From CAVPLM01 sp963713545 (lineage in GTDB: Bacteria; Actinomycetota; Thermoleophilia; RBG-16-64-13): a stretch of DNA of 64,000 bases. The notes below the pieces were generated by a model. It saw only the letters and a program-made list of their open reading frames with translations, did no database searches and was not told the origin of the DNA. The stretch spans positions 186,001 through 250,000 of the forward strand of contig CAVQME010000002.1 in assembly GCA_963713545.1 (NCBI GenBank), written 5' to 3'. The translations under genes were made by a program, and so were the position numbers. Of this stretch, positions 26,550 to 32,379 are shown in pieces; position 1 is the first letter of the stretch, and each line of letters starts with the position of its first letter.

Positions 26550-27953
26550 ATGATCATCGCCATCGACGGCCCCGCGGGTTCGGGGAAGAGCACCATCGCC
26601 CGGGAAGTGGCCAAGCGTCTGGATATGCGCTATCTGGATACCGGGGCGATGTACCGCACCGCCACCCTCCTGGCCCTCGAGGCCGGCCTCGTACCTGATC
26701 GCATCGATGAGGCCGCGGCCCTGGCGGCCGCGGCCCCCATACGCTTTGTGGAACGTCCCGATGACCTTACCCGCGTGTTCATAGGAGGGCGCGAAGTCAC
26801 AGACGATATCCGTGGGCGGCTGGTGACGCAAAACGTGTCCGCCGTATCGGCCGACCCGGACGTGCGGGCCGTCTTCACCGAACGGCAGCGGGCTGAAGCC
26901 GCTCGGGGCGACGTGGTCCTGGAGGGCAGGGACACGGGCACGGTGGTGTTCCCCGATGCCGACCTGAAGATCTACCTTGTCGCTTCCATCGAGGAGCGGG
27001 CCCATCGCAGACAACTGCAGCTCGAGACCCAGGGCGTCTCCCAGCCTCTCGAAGAGTTGATCGCCGACATCGCCGTACGGGATGCGTATGACTCCGGCCG
27101 GGAGCTGGCTCCGCTACGCAGAGCCGACGACGCAGTGGAGATCGACACCACTGGGATGTCCATCGCCGAGGTGATCGAGGCCGTGTGCGCGCGGGCTTCC
27201 GCCGCGCGCCCCCTCTCGACCCCCGCGACGACCCCGGCCTCACCCTCGGAGGCCCCGCCGCCGCAGCCCGAGATGTCTCTAGGGTCCGCCGGTGTCTATA
27301 AGTGGACCCTGAGCCGCATGGTACGGAGCCCGCTCGACACGCTGCTCTATCGCTTCGCCTACTCGTTCCTACCCACATTGTGGCGCCTGCTCTTCCGCAT
27401 GGAGATCAGTGGCCGGGAGCACTTCCCTCTCTCTGGCCCGGTGGTGCTGGCCTCGAACCACCGCTCGAACCTGGACCCGTTCTTCCTGGGAGTCTCGTCG
27501 CCCAGGCAGATCCACTTCATGGCCAAAGCGGAGTTATGGAAGGTGAGCATTCTGGGTTATCTGATCGACAGACTGGGAGCGTTTGCCATCAACAGAGGAG
27601 AAGCCGACCGCCAGGCGGTGAGACGGGCACTCGAAGTCCTAGTAGCGGGCGCGGTCTTGGGCATCTTCCCGGAAGGGCACCGTCAGCGGCATGGCGGCTT
27701 TGGTGAGATCCACCCCGGAGTCACCCTGTTCTCGCTCCGAGAAGGAGCCGTCACCATCCCCGTGGTGATGGATGGCACCGAGCGGATCATGCGGGGCCGG
27801 ATTATGCGCTTCCCCAGGGTGCGCGTGGTGTTCGGTCCGCCTCTCCTGCTGCCTGAGCCTAATGTGGCTCGCTCCGAGAGAGCCCTCGTCACGAGCATCC
27901 GTCTCACCGAAGCCTTCAAAGAACTTGCCCGTGGGCTGGGAGCAGAGGATTGA
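26550..27953 (+). CDS. cytidylate kinase fused to 1-acyl-glycerol-3-phosphate acyltransferase
   Basis: A single 467-residue frame. Residues 1-222 are CMK: P-loop IAIDGPAGSGKSTIAREVA, YLDTGAMYRT, VLEGRDTGTVVFPDADLKIY and RDAYDSGRELAPL. A Pro/Ala/Thr/Ser-rich linker of about 30 residues follows. Residues about 250-467 are PlsC: the NHRSNLDPFF acyltransferase motif (near 303), AINRG, and FPEGHRQRHG (near 373) for the usual FPEGTRS. CMK phosphorylates CMP/dCMP; PlsC makes phosphatidic acid. The start is ATG 26550, at the conserved MIIAIDGP; ispH follows with a TTGA overlap. Confidence 0.92.
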   Translation: MIIAIDGPAGSGKSTIAREVAKRLDMRYLDTGAMYRTATLLALEAGLVPDRIDEAAALAAAAPIRFVERPDDLTRVFIGGREVTDDIRGRLVTQNVSAVSADPDVRAVFTERQRAEAARGDVVLEGRDTGTVVFPDADLKIYLVASIEERAHRRQLQLETQGVSQPLEELIADIAVRDAYDSGRELAPLRRADDAVEIDTTGMSIAEVIEAVCARASAARPLSTPATTPASPSEAPPPQPEMSLGSAGVYKWTLSRMVRSPLDTLLYRFAYSFLPTLWRLLFRMEISGREHFPLSGPVVLASNHRSNLDPFFLGVSSPRQIHFMAKAELWKVSILGYLIDRLGAFAINRGEADRQAVRRALEVLVAGAVLGIFPEGHRQRHGGFGEIHPGVTLFSLREGAVTIPVVMDGTERIMRGRIMRFPRVRVVFGPPLLLPEPNVARSERALVTSIRLTEAFKELARGLGAED

Positions 27954-28798
27954 GTCCGCTCACCATCAGGCTATCTGAGTCCGCCGGCTTCTGCTGGGGA
28001 GTGGAGCGCGCTCTCGAATTGGCGCGGAGCGCGGTCGCTGAGGCACCGGGGCCCATCAATACCCTGGGGCCTCTTATCCACAATCCCGGGGTCATCGCCG
28101 ACCTGCGGGAGCGGGGGGTGGGCGTGATCTCCCGGACCGACGAGGCCACCTCTGGAACCGTGATATTGCGGTCCCACGGGGTCCCCAAAGAAACTAGAGA
28201 GGAGCTGGCCACGGCCGGCCTCAACGTGTTGGACGCCACCTGCCGTTTTGTCACCTCGGCCCAAGAGAAGGCCGCTCGTCTGCGCGCTCAAGGCTACTTG
28301 GTGGTAATCGTTGGGGAGAAGGATCACCCTGAGGTGTTGGCGCTGCGCTCCTATGCCGGTGAAGACTCGCTGGTGGTGGAGACTCCCGGCGACCTCCCGG
28401 CAGAACTGCCCAATCCCCGTGTGGGCGTCGTTGTACAGACCACGCAATCCAAAGAACGACTCGCCGAGTTGGTGGCTTACCTGGCTCCCCGCGTCCGCGA
28501 GTTACTGGTGCACAACACTATCTGCAGCGCCACGGAGCAGCGACAGACCGCCGCCATCGCCATGGCTCGAGACGTGGATGTGGTGATCGTCGTCGGGGGC
28601 AAGAACTCCGGTAACACGAGGAGGCTGGCCGAACTCTGCCGCCTCGAGCAGCCGCGCACCTACCACGTCGAGACAGCCGCCGAGATCGAGCCGCTCTGGC
28701 TCAGCGGCGCCGACGTTGTAGGCGTCACGGCCGGCGCTTCGACTCCCCCCGAACAGATCGAGGCCGTGATCGGCCGCCTGAAGGAGATCGACCAATGA
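27950..28798 (+). CDS. ispH: 4-hydroxy-3-methylbut-2-enyl diphosphate reductase
   Basis: Last enzyme of the MEP isoprenoid pathway, a [4Fe-4S] reductase of 282 residues making IPP and DMAPP. The three cluster cysteines are in AGFCWGVERALEL, DATCRFVTSAQ and HNTICSATEQRQ; substrate histidines sit in TLGPLIHNP, RSHGVPKE and GEKDHPEV; the C-terminal SGADVVGVTAGASTPPEQIE is standard. The start is TTG, overlapping the cmk-plsC stop, with AGCAGAGG just before it. The stop overlaps der. Confidence 0.95.
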   Translation: MSPLTIRLSESAGFCWGVERALELARSAVAEAPGPINTLGPLIHNPGVIADLRERGVGVISRTDEATSGTVILRSHGVPKETREELATAGLNVLDATCRFVTSAQEKAARLRAQGYLVVIVGEKDHPEVLALRSYAGEDSLVVETPGDLPAELPNPRVGVVVQTTQSKERLAELVAYLAPRVRELLVHNTICSATEQRQTAAIAMARDVDVVIVVGGKNSGNTRRLAELCRLEQPRTYHVETAAEIEPLWLSGADVVGVTAGASTPPEQIEAVIGRLKEIDQ

Positions 28799-30114
28799 CC
28801 ACAGCCATTCCCAAGGTGGTGATCGTCGGCTATCCGAACGTCGGGAAGTCCACGCTCTTCAATCGCCTCACAGGCACGAGAGACGCAGTGGTGGCCCCGG
28901 AGTCGGGCGTGACCCGCGATCGCAAGGAAGGGCAGGCCGAATGGAGGGGGCGCACCTTCTTGGTGGTCGACACGGGCGGGATCGACCTCAAGAGCGAGTT
29001 GCCGTTCGGAGCCGAGGTGCGCAGTCAGGCGCAGACCGCCGTCGGTGAGGCTGCCGCCGCCATCTTCCTCCTCGATGGCAAGGCAGGCGTGGCTCCCCAG
29101 GATCACGAAATCGCCGCTCTCTTGCGGCGCAGTGGTGTGCCCGTCGTTCTTGCAGTCAACAAGACGGATGCCCAGGCCGCTCGTGAGAGTCTTCACGAGT
29201 ACTGGGAGCTAGGGTTGGGCGAGCCCTGGGGCATCTCTGCCGAGCACGGGTTGGGAGTGGGGGATCTGCTCGACATGGTCGTCGACCTCCTTCCGGAGTA
29301 CGAGACAGAACTTGACGCCGAGGCTCCCGTGCGGGTAGCCATCGTAGGGCGACCGAACGTGGGGAAGAGCTCGCTGCTGAACGCGCTCCTCGGCGACAGC
29401 AGGACCATCGTCTCGCCCGTGCCCGGCACGACTCGCGATGCCATCGACACCGATCTCGTGTTCGACTCAACGCCCATGATCCTCATCGACACCGCCGGGC
29501 TCCGCCGGCCCGGCAAGCGCACGACCACCGACGTGGAGTACTACAGCTCGCTGCGGGCCCTGCGCGCGCTGGAGCGGAGCGACGTGGCCCTGATCGTCGT
29601 AGACGCCAGCGAGGGTCTCGTGGATCTCGATCTACAGATCGCCTACGAAGCTCAAAGGGCCAAATGCGCAACCGCCATCCTCTTCAGCAAGTGGGACATC
29701 GCCAGTCTCGATCTGGACAAAGCCACAGAACGCGTCAAAGCCAAGGTTCAGATGAGACCGAGGTGGCTGACTGTGTCGGCCCTCACGGGGCGAGGAGTCG
29801 ACCGGATACTGCCCCTAGCCAGGGAGCTTTACGGTCAGTACAGCAACCGGATACCTACAAGCGAGCTCAACCGCTGGCTCGAAGAAGTGCGCGCCCGGCG
29901 TCCGGCCAGGGCCAAGGGGGTCAAGGAGATCAAGACCTTCTACATGGTGCAGTATGAGACTCGACCGCCTCGTTTCAAGGTGATGGTGAACTCGCGGGCT
30001 CTGGTGACACGCTCTTTTGCCTATTACGTGGAGAACCGCTTGCGCGAGGACTTTGGGCTCTGGGGAATACCGCTGGTGATCGACTTCGAGGGCAAAGAGG
30101 AACGTTACTCGTGA
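28795..30114 (+). CDS. der: ribosome biogenesis GTPase Der (EngA)
   Basis: Double-GTPase needed for 50S subunit assembly, 439 residues. First G domain: GYPNVGKSTLFNRLTG, DTGGI, NKTDA. Second: GRPNVGKSSLLNALLG, DTAGL and SKWDI in the place of NKxD. A KH-like C-terminal domain follows (TFYMVQYETRPPRFKVMVNS, with Arg/Lys-rich flanks). ATG overlaps ispH; stop overlaps plsY (GTGA). Linkage of der with plsY is common in Gram-positives. Confidence 0.97.
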   Translation: MTTAIPKVVIVGYPNVGKSTLFNRLTGTRDAVVAPESGVTRDRKEGQAEWRGRTFLVVDTGGIDLKSELPFGAEVRSQAQTAVGEAAAAIFLLDGKAGVAPQDHEIAALLRRSGVPVVLAVNKTDAQAARESLHEYWELGLGEPWGISAEHGLGVGDLLDMVVDLLPEYETELDAEAPVRVAIVGRPNVGKSSLLNALLGDSRTIVSPVPGTTRDAIDTDLVFDSTPMILIDTAGLRRPGKRTTTDVEYYSSLRALRALERSDVALIVVDASEGLVDLDLQIAYEAQRAKCATAILFSKWDIASLDLDKATERVKAKVQMRPRWLTVSALTGRGVDRILPLARELYGQYSNRIPTSELNRWLEEVRARRPARAKGVKEIKTFYMVQYETRPPRFKVMVNSRALVTRSFAYYVENRLREDFGLWGIPLVIDFEGKEERYS

Positions 30115-30755
30115 GCACCGGTCCTCTGCTGGAGGCGATCGGTCTGGTGGCCCTCGGCTACGTGATCGGCTCGCTCTCGCCGAGCGTCCTCCTCGGAAGG
30201 CGCTTCAAGCGCCTCGACGTGCGCGAGCACGGCAGCGGCAACGCCGGCACTACTAACGCCTTCCGGGTGCTGGGCACGCGGCTCGGACTGGCCGTGCTCT
30301 TCGCCGACATGTTGAAGGGGATCCTGCCGGTCCTCCTGGCAAAATACCTGAGCACGCCGCTCGTCACGGTGCTGGTGGCGTTCGCCTGCGTGATAGGCCA
30401 CAACTACTCGATCTTCCTAAGGGGGCGCGGTGGCAAGGGGGTGGCGACGGGCGCCGGCGCCGCCATTGCGATGATGCCCATACCTATGGCCATCCTCATC
30501 GGGCTGTTCCTTGTGCTCCTCTTCGCCACCCGGATCGTCTCTATCGCTTCCATCGCCTGCACCGTCATGTTCCCGGTCATGGCAGTACTCTTCCACCAGC
30601 CGCTGGCATATGTCGTGGGCGCCTGCCTCATGGCGGCCGTGGTGCTCTGGGCCCACCGAGGGAACTTCCGCCGGCTTTGGCGACGGCAGGAGCCCCGAGT
30701 CGTCTTTCCCTGGAACAGACCTTCGTCCGGGCCCCCCGGCCCGGACGAAGGCTAG
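30111..30755 (+). CDS. plsY: acyl-phosphate:glycerol-3-phosphate acyltransferase PlsY
   Basis: Integral membrane enzyme starting phospholipid synthesis from acyl phosphate; 214 residues with five or six hydrophobic segments. Conserved loops: VIGSLSPSVLLGR, VREHGSGNAGTTNAFRVLG, FADMLKG and GHNYSIFLRGRGGKGVATG. The tail from about 185 is Arg/Pro-rich and soluble. GTG start inside the der stop. With PlsC in the upstream fusion, both acylation steps to phosphatidic acid are encoded within 4 kb. Confidence 0.95.
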   Translation: MSTGPLLEAIGLVALGYVIGSLSPSVLLGRRFKRLDVREHGSGNAGTTNAFRVLGTRLGLAVLFADMLKGILPVLLAKYLSTPLVTVLVAFACVIGHNYSIFLRGRGGKGVATGAGAAIAMMPIPMAILIGLFLVLLFATRIVSIASIACTVMFPVMAVLFHQPLAYVVGACLMAAVVLWAHRGNFRRLWRRQEPRVVFPWNRPSSGPPGPDEG

Positions 30756-30813
30756 GCCGACCAGGCGGCACCGTCTCTGTGTGGTGGTTGTGGCCCATCC
30801 CTCGGAGGCGCGC

Positions 30814-30819
30814 TATACT
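30814..30819 (+). promoter_or_regulatory. -10 element of tRNA-Pro
   Basis: TATACT ends 11 nt before the tRNA gene, a normal distance for a stable RNA promoter. TTGTGG about 20 nt further upstream is a poor -35. Confidence 0.45.
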
Positions 30820-30830
30820 CTGGGGCGCGT

Positions 30831-30904
30831 CGGGACGTGGCGTAGCTTGGTAGCGCATCCGGCTGGGGGCCGGAAGGTCGCCGGTTCAAATCCGGCCGTC
30901 CCGA
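30831..30904 (+). tRNA. tRNA-Pro (anticodon GGG)
   Basis: Complete cloverleaf of 74 nt without encoded CCA. Acceptor stem CGGGACG pairs with CGTCCCG; D arm GTAGCTTGGTAGCGC; anticodon stem TCCGG/CCGGA around the loop CTGGGGG, giving anticodon GGG (codon CCC); T arm GCCGG TTCAAAT CCGGC; discriminator base A. It serves as the apparent integration site of the decayed element downstream. Confidence 0.96.
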
Positions 30905-30910
30905 CTTGAG

Positions 30911-30936
30911 AAGGCCTGCAAACGCGGGCCTTTTTT
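30911..30936 (+). terminator. rho-independent terminator of tRNA-Pro
   Basis: AAGGCCTGC and GCGGGCCTT form a nine-pair stem (one G-U) with an AAAC loop, followed by a run of six T. It starts 7 nt after the tRNA. Confidence 0.85.
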
Positions 30937-30997
30937 CTTGGCCGAGAGGCCACCACAACACCGACTGACCACAGATCGACCACGACAAGTTCTCCCC

Positions 30998-31135
30998 CTA
31001 TCCGTCGACCAGGGCCGCGAGGCGCCGGATCGCTTCTTTCTGAAGGCCGGGAAGGACGTGGGCGTAGGTCATCAAGGCAAACGCAACAAAGGCATGACCG
31101 AGAGGTTCAGAGACCACCAGCGCGTCGGATGATGT
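30998..31135 (-). pseudogene. remnant of a tyrosine recombinase (integrase) C-terminus
   Basis: On the minus strand an open stretch of 45 codons reads DALVVSEPLGHAFVAFALMT followed by YAHVLPGLQKEAIRRL and a stop. This matches the end of phage/ICE integrases (VVSERLGHSSV..TLDTYSHVLPGMQ), including the catalytic LGH histidine and the YAH tyrosine. An in-frame stop lies only ten codons or fewer before the similarity begins, and the R-K-H-R part of the domain is missing. It abuts tRNA-Pro and points toward it, as integrases at attachment sites usually do. Too short for function. Confidence 0.75.
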
Positions 31136-31167
31136 TTAAGAGAGTGCCGAGGGGGCTCTCCTGCCGA

Positions 31168-31195
31168 TTGACCCCCAGACGCATCGGCCTATACT
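31168..31195 (+). promoter_or_regulatory. sigma-70-type promoter for the small lipoprotein gene
   Basis: TTGACC and TATACT are separated by 16 nt, the best promoter match in the window. It reads toward the lipoprotein gene, leaving a leader of about 130 nt. Confidence 0.6.
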
Positions 31196-31331
31196 GGAGC
31201 TATAAGGGGAGCGAGTGACTTTCCCCATTCATAGCTCGGGGAGGCCGTGAAGACGGGGCCTCGCACGAGTTCGCACCCGCGCATCGCCCTGTGCGGACAC
31301 CGATCCTGCCCGAGGGGGAGGTGTGTACCCT

Positions 31332-31550
31332 ATGAAGACCAAGAGACTTCCGCGGGCAGTCTTGCTGGTCGCGACGACTCTGGTGGTGGCCGGAGCGACA
31401 GCCGGCTCTCTTTCTGGATGTGGCGGCAGTGCCACGAATACGAAGTCGCCGACTAGGACGACCATCATGGGGTGGACTTCAACCCCTGTGGCGGTGACTT
31501 CAACCCCTGTGGCGGTGACTACAACGACTGAAGCGGTTGAATCGCAATAA
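31332..31550 (+). CDS. small lipoprotein with Thr/Val repeat tail
   Basis: 72 residues. Signal peptide MKTKRLPRAVLL followed by a hydrophobic VATTLVVAGATAGSL and the lipobox LSGC, so the mature lipid-anchored part is only about 43 residues: GGSATNTKSPTRTT, then two perfect copies of TSTPVAV and TTTTEAVESQ. ATG 31332 is preferred over the in-frame GTG 31323 because GGGGGAGG lies about 10 nt upstream of the ATG. No family recognised; the mature part looks disordered and may be a surface stalk or a decayed gene. It lies inside the tRNA-Pro scar and has the promoter at 31168. Confidence 0.6.
   Translation: MKTKRLPRAVLLVATTLVVAGATAGSLSGCGGSATNTKSPTRTTIMGWTSTPVAVTSTPVAVTTTTEAVESQ
31476..31517 (+). 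repeat. two perfect 21-bp tandem repeats
   Basis: Two identical 21-bp units in frame inside the lipoprotein gene, each starting ACTTCAACCCC and encoding TSTPVAV. In-frame unit length means copy number can vary without breaking the protein. Confidence 0.9.
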
Positions 31551-31592
31551 GAGCGCAGAGCCGCATTCATCAAAGGAATCAACAGAGAGGGC

Positions 31593-31748
31593 ATGCCAGT
31601 GACCGCCTTAGTCAGATTCGCGGACGGGACCACAGCACTCGCCATCGTTGATATCGAAGAACTTGCAGGGAGCAAAGCGGTGAAGCCTGGGATGGAATGT
31701 GTTGTGGTGTCTCGCAACGGCGGATGGGTCCTTGTGGAAGTAGAGTAG
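31593..31748 (+). CDS. 51-residue small protein of unknown function
   Basis: Starts MPVTALVRFADGTTALAIVD and ends GGWVLVEVE. GAGAGG lies 4-6 nt before the ATG. Alternating hydrophobic residues suggest an all-beta fold such as a small barrel (prediction by eye). No Cys, no signal peptide. It starts 42 nt after the lipoprotein stop and may share its promoter. No family recognised; short length limits confidence. Confidence 0.45.
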   Translation: MPVTALVRFADGTTALAIVDIEELAGSKAVKPGMECVVVSRNGGWVLVEVE

Positions 31749-31799
31749 ACCCGGCCACGCTGACTCACAGTGCTTGACCGGCCATCTCATATCAGCTCC

Positions 31800-31821
31800 C
31801 AAGCTCGGCCGGCGGGGGCTC
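31800..31821. repeat. direct repeat, left copy
   Basis: 22-bp unit beginning CAAGCT and ending GGGCTC, matching 19 of 22 positions at 32131-32152. The two copies flank the Cys-rich gene. Confidence 0.55.
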
Positions 31822-31894
31822 CTCTTCGAAAGGTTGGTTGAGGGTCTTTGTCCGTGGCCCTATTATCAGCAAAAACGAACCCAGGGGGCCTCAA

Positions 31895-32110
31895 ATGATC
31901 AAGGAGGATTGCGGAAGCTGCGCCCACTTCGCGCAAGAACAGGAGCAATGTCGCAGATACCCGCCGACTGTGCACATGGACATCTACGAACGTGTCTCCC
32001 ATGCACGAACTCTCTGGCCTACTGTCAAACAAGAGGACTGGTGCGGGGAGTATAGGCAAGCCGACTTCGCCCGCCAGCATGGAACGAAAGGAATCGACGA
32101 AGGTTCCTAG
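31895..32110 (+). CDS. small Cys-rich (probable zinc-binding) protein
   Basis: 71 residues from ATG 31895, preceded by AGGGGG. It has a CxxC near the N-terminus (MIKEDCGSCAHFAQ), then CRRYPPTVH and WPTVKQEDWCGEYR: a C-x2-C ... C-R-R-x-P-P ... D-W-C-G-E pattern seen in many uncharacterised small bacterial and phage-encoded proteins. Four cysteines suit a Zn or Fe-S site. Function unknown. It lies in the tRNA-Pro scar between two direct repeats and is probably cargo. A longer start at 31838 is possible but lacks a ribosome binding site. Confidence 0.6.
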   Translation: MIKEDCGSCAHFAQEQEQCRRYPPTVHMDIYERVSHARTLWPTVKQEDWCGEYRQADFARQHGTKGIDEGS

Positions 32111-32112
32111 GG

Positions 32113-32154
32113 GAGAGCCCCGACCACTTCCAAGCTTGGGCGGCGCGGGCTCTC
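32113..32154 (+). terminator. hairpin after the Cys-rich gene
   Basis: GAGAGCCC and GGGCTCTC are perfect 8-bp inverted arms 26 nt apart, starting 2 nt after the Cys-rich gene. No T tract, so termination is a guess. Confidence 0.35.
32131..32152. repeat. direct repeat, right copy
   Basis: Second copy of the 22-bp unit at 31800, with three mismatches; it overlaps the right arm of the hairpin at 32113-32154. Confidence 0.55.
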
Positions 32155-32257
32155 GGCGTCTACGACTGTTGCGCCGAAGGCCAAGAACGCCCTGCTAAAA
32201 GCCCATGTTTGGTAACGGACGGGAGTGGGGGGATAACGAGAAGAACCGCCCGGTTTG

Positions 32258-32300
32258 CGGCTGGGGCCGGAAGGTCGCCGGTTCAAGTTCGGCCGTGCCG
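32258..32300 (+). pseudogene. 3' fragment of tRNA-Pro (candidate attachment site)
   Basis: Matches the intact tRNA-Pro from the anticodon arm to the acceptor end (30860-30903) over about 44 positions with one missing G in the anticodon loop and three substitutions. No 5' half precedes it, so it cannot be a working tRNA. Orientation is the same as the intact gene, as expected for the displaced half after integration at the tRNA 3' end. Confidence 0.8.
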
Positions 32301-32379
32301 GCTCTTCCTTGTTCTCGGATTCCCTGCTTTGGGTACTACTGGGTCTAGAGCGCATCTCAAACCCGGGTAGGAGGCCCCG

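Larger units (their letters stand above)
30860..32300. mobile_element. scar of a tRNA-Pro-integrated element
   Basis: The left boundary is the 3' half of intact tRNA-Pro; the right boundary is a 43-nt imperfect copy of the same half (32258-32300). Between them lie a decayed integrase tail next to the tRNA, a promoter, and three tiny genes of no core function. This is the arrangement left by integrases that use a tRNA 3' end as attachment site. About 1.4 kb remains and no intact recombinase is present, so the element can no longer move by itself. Boundaries are inferred from the tRNA copies. Confidence 0.6.

Noticed and set aside
30938..31132. 64-codon plus-strand frame after the tRNA
   Set aside because: It lies opposite the recognisable integrase remnant and has no plausible ribosome binding site or family.
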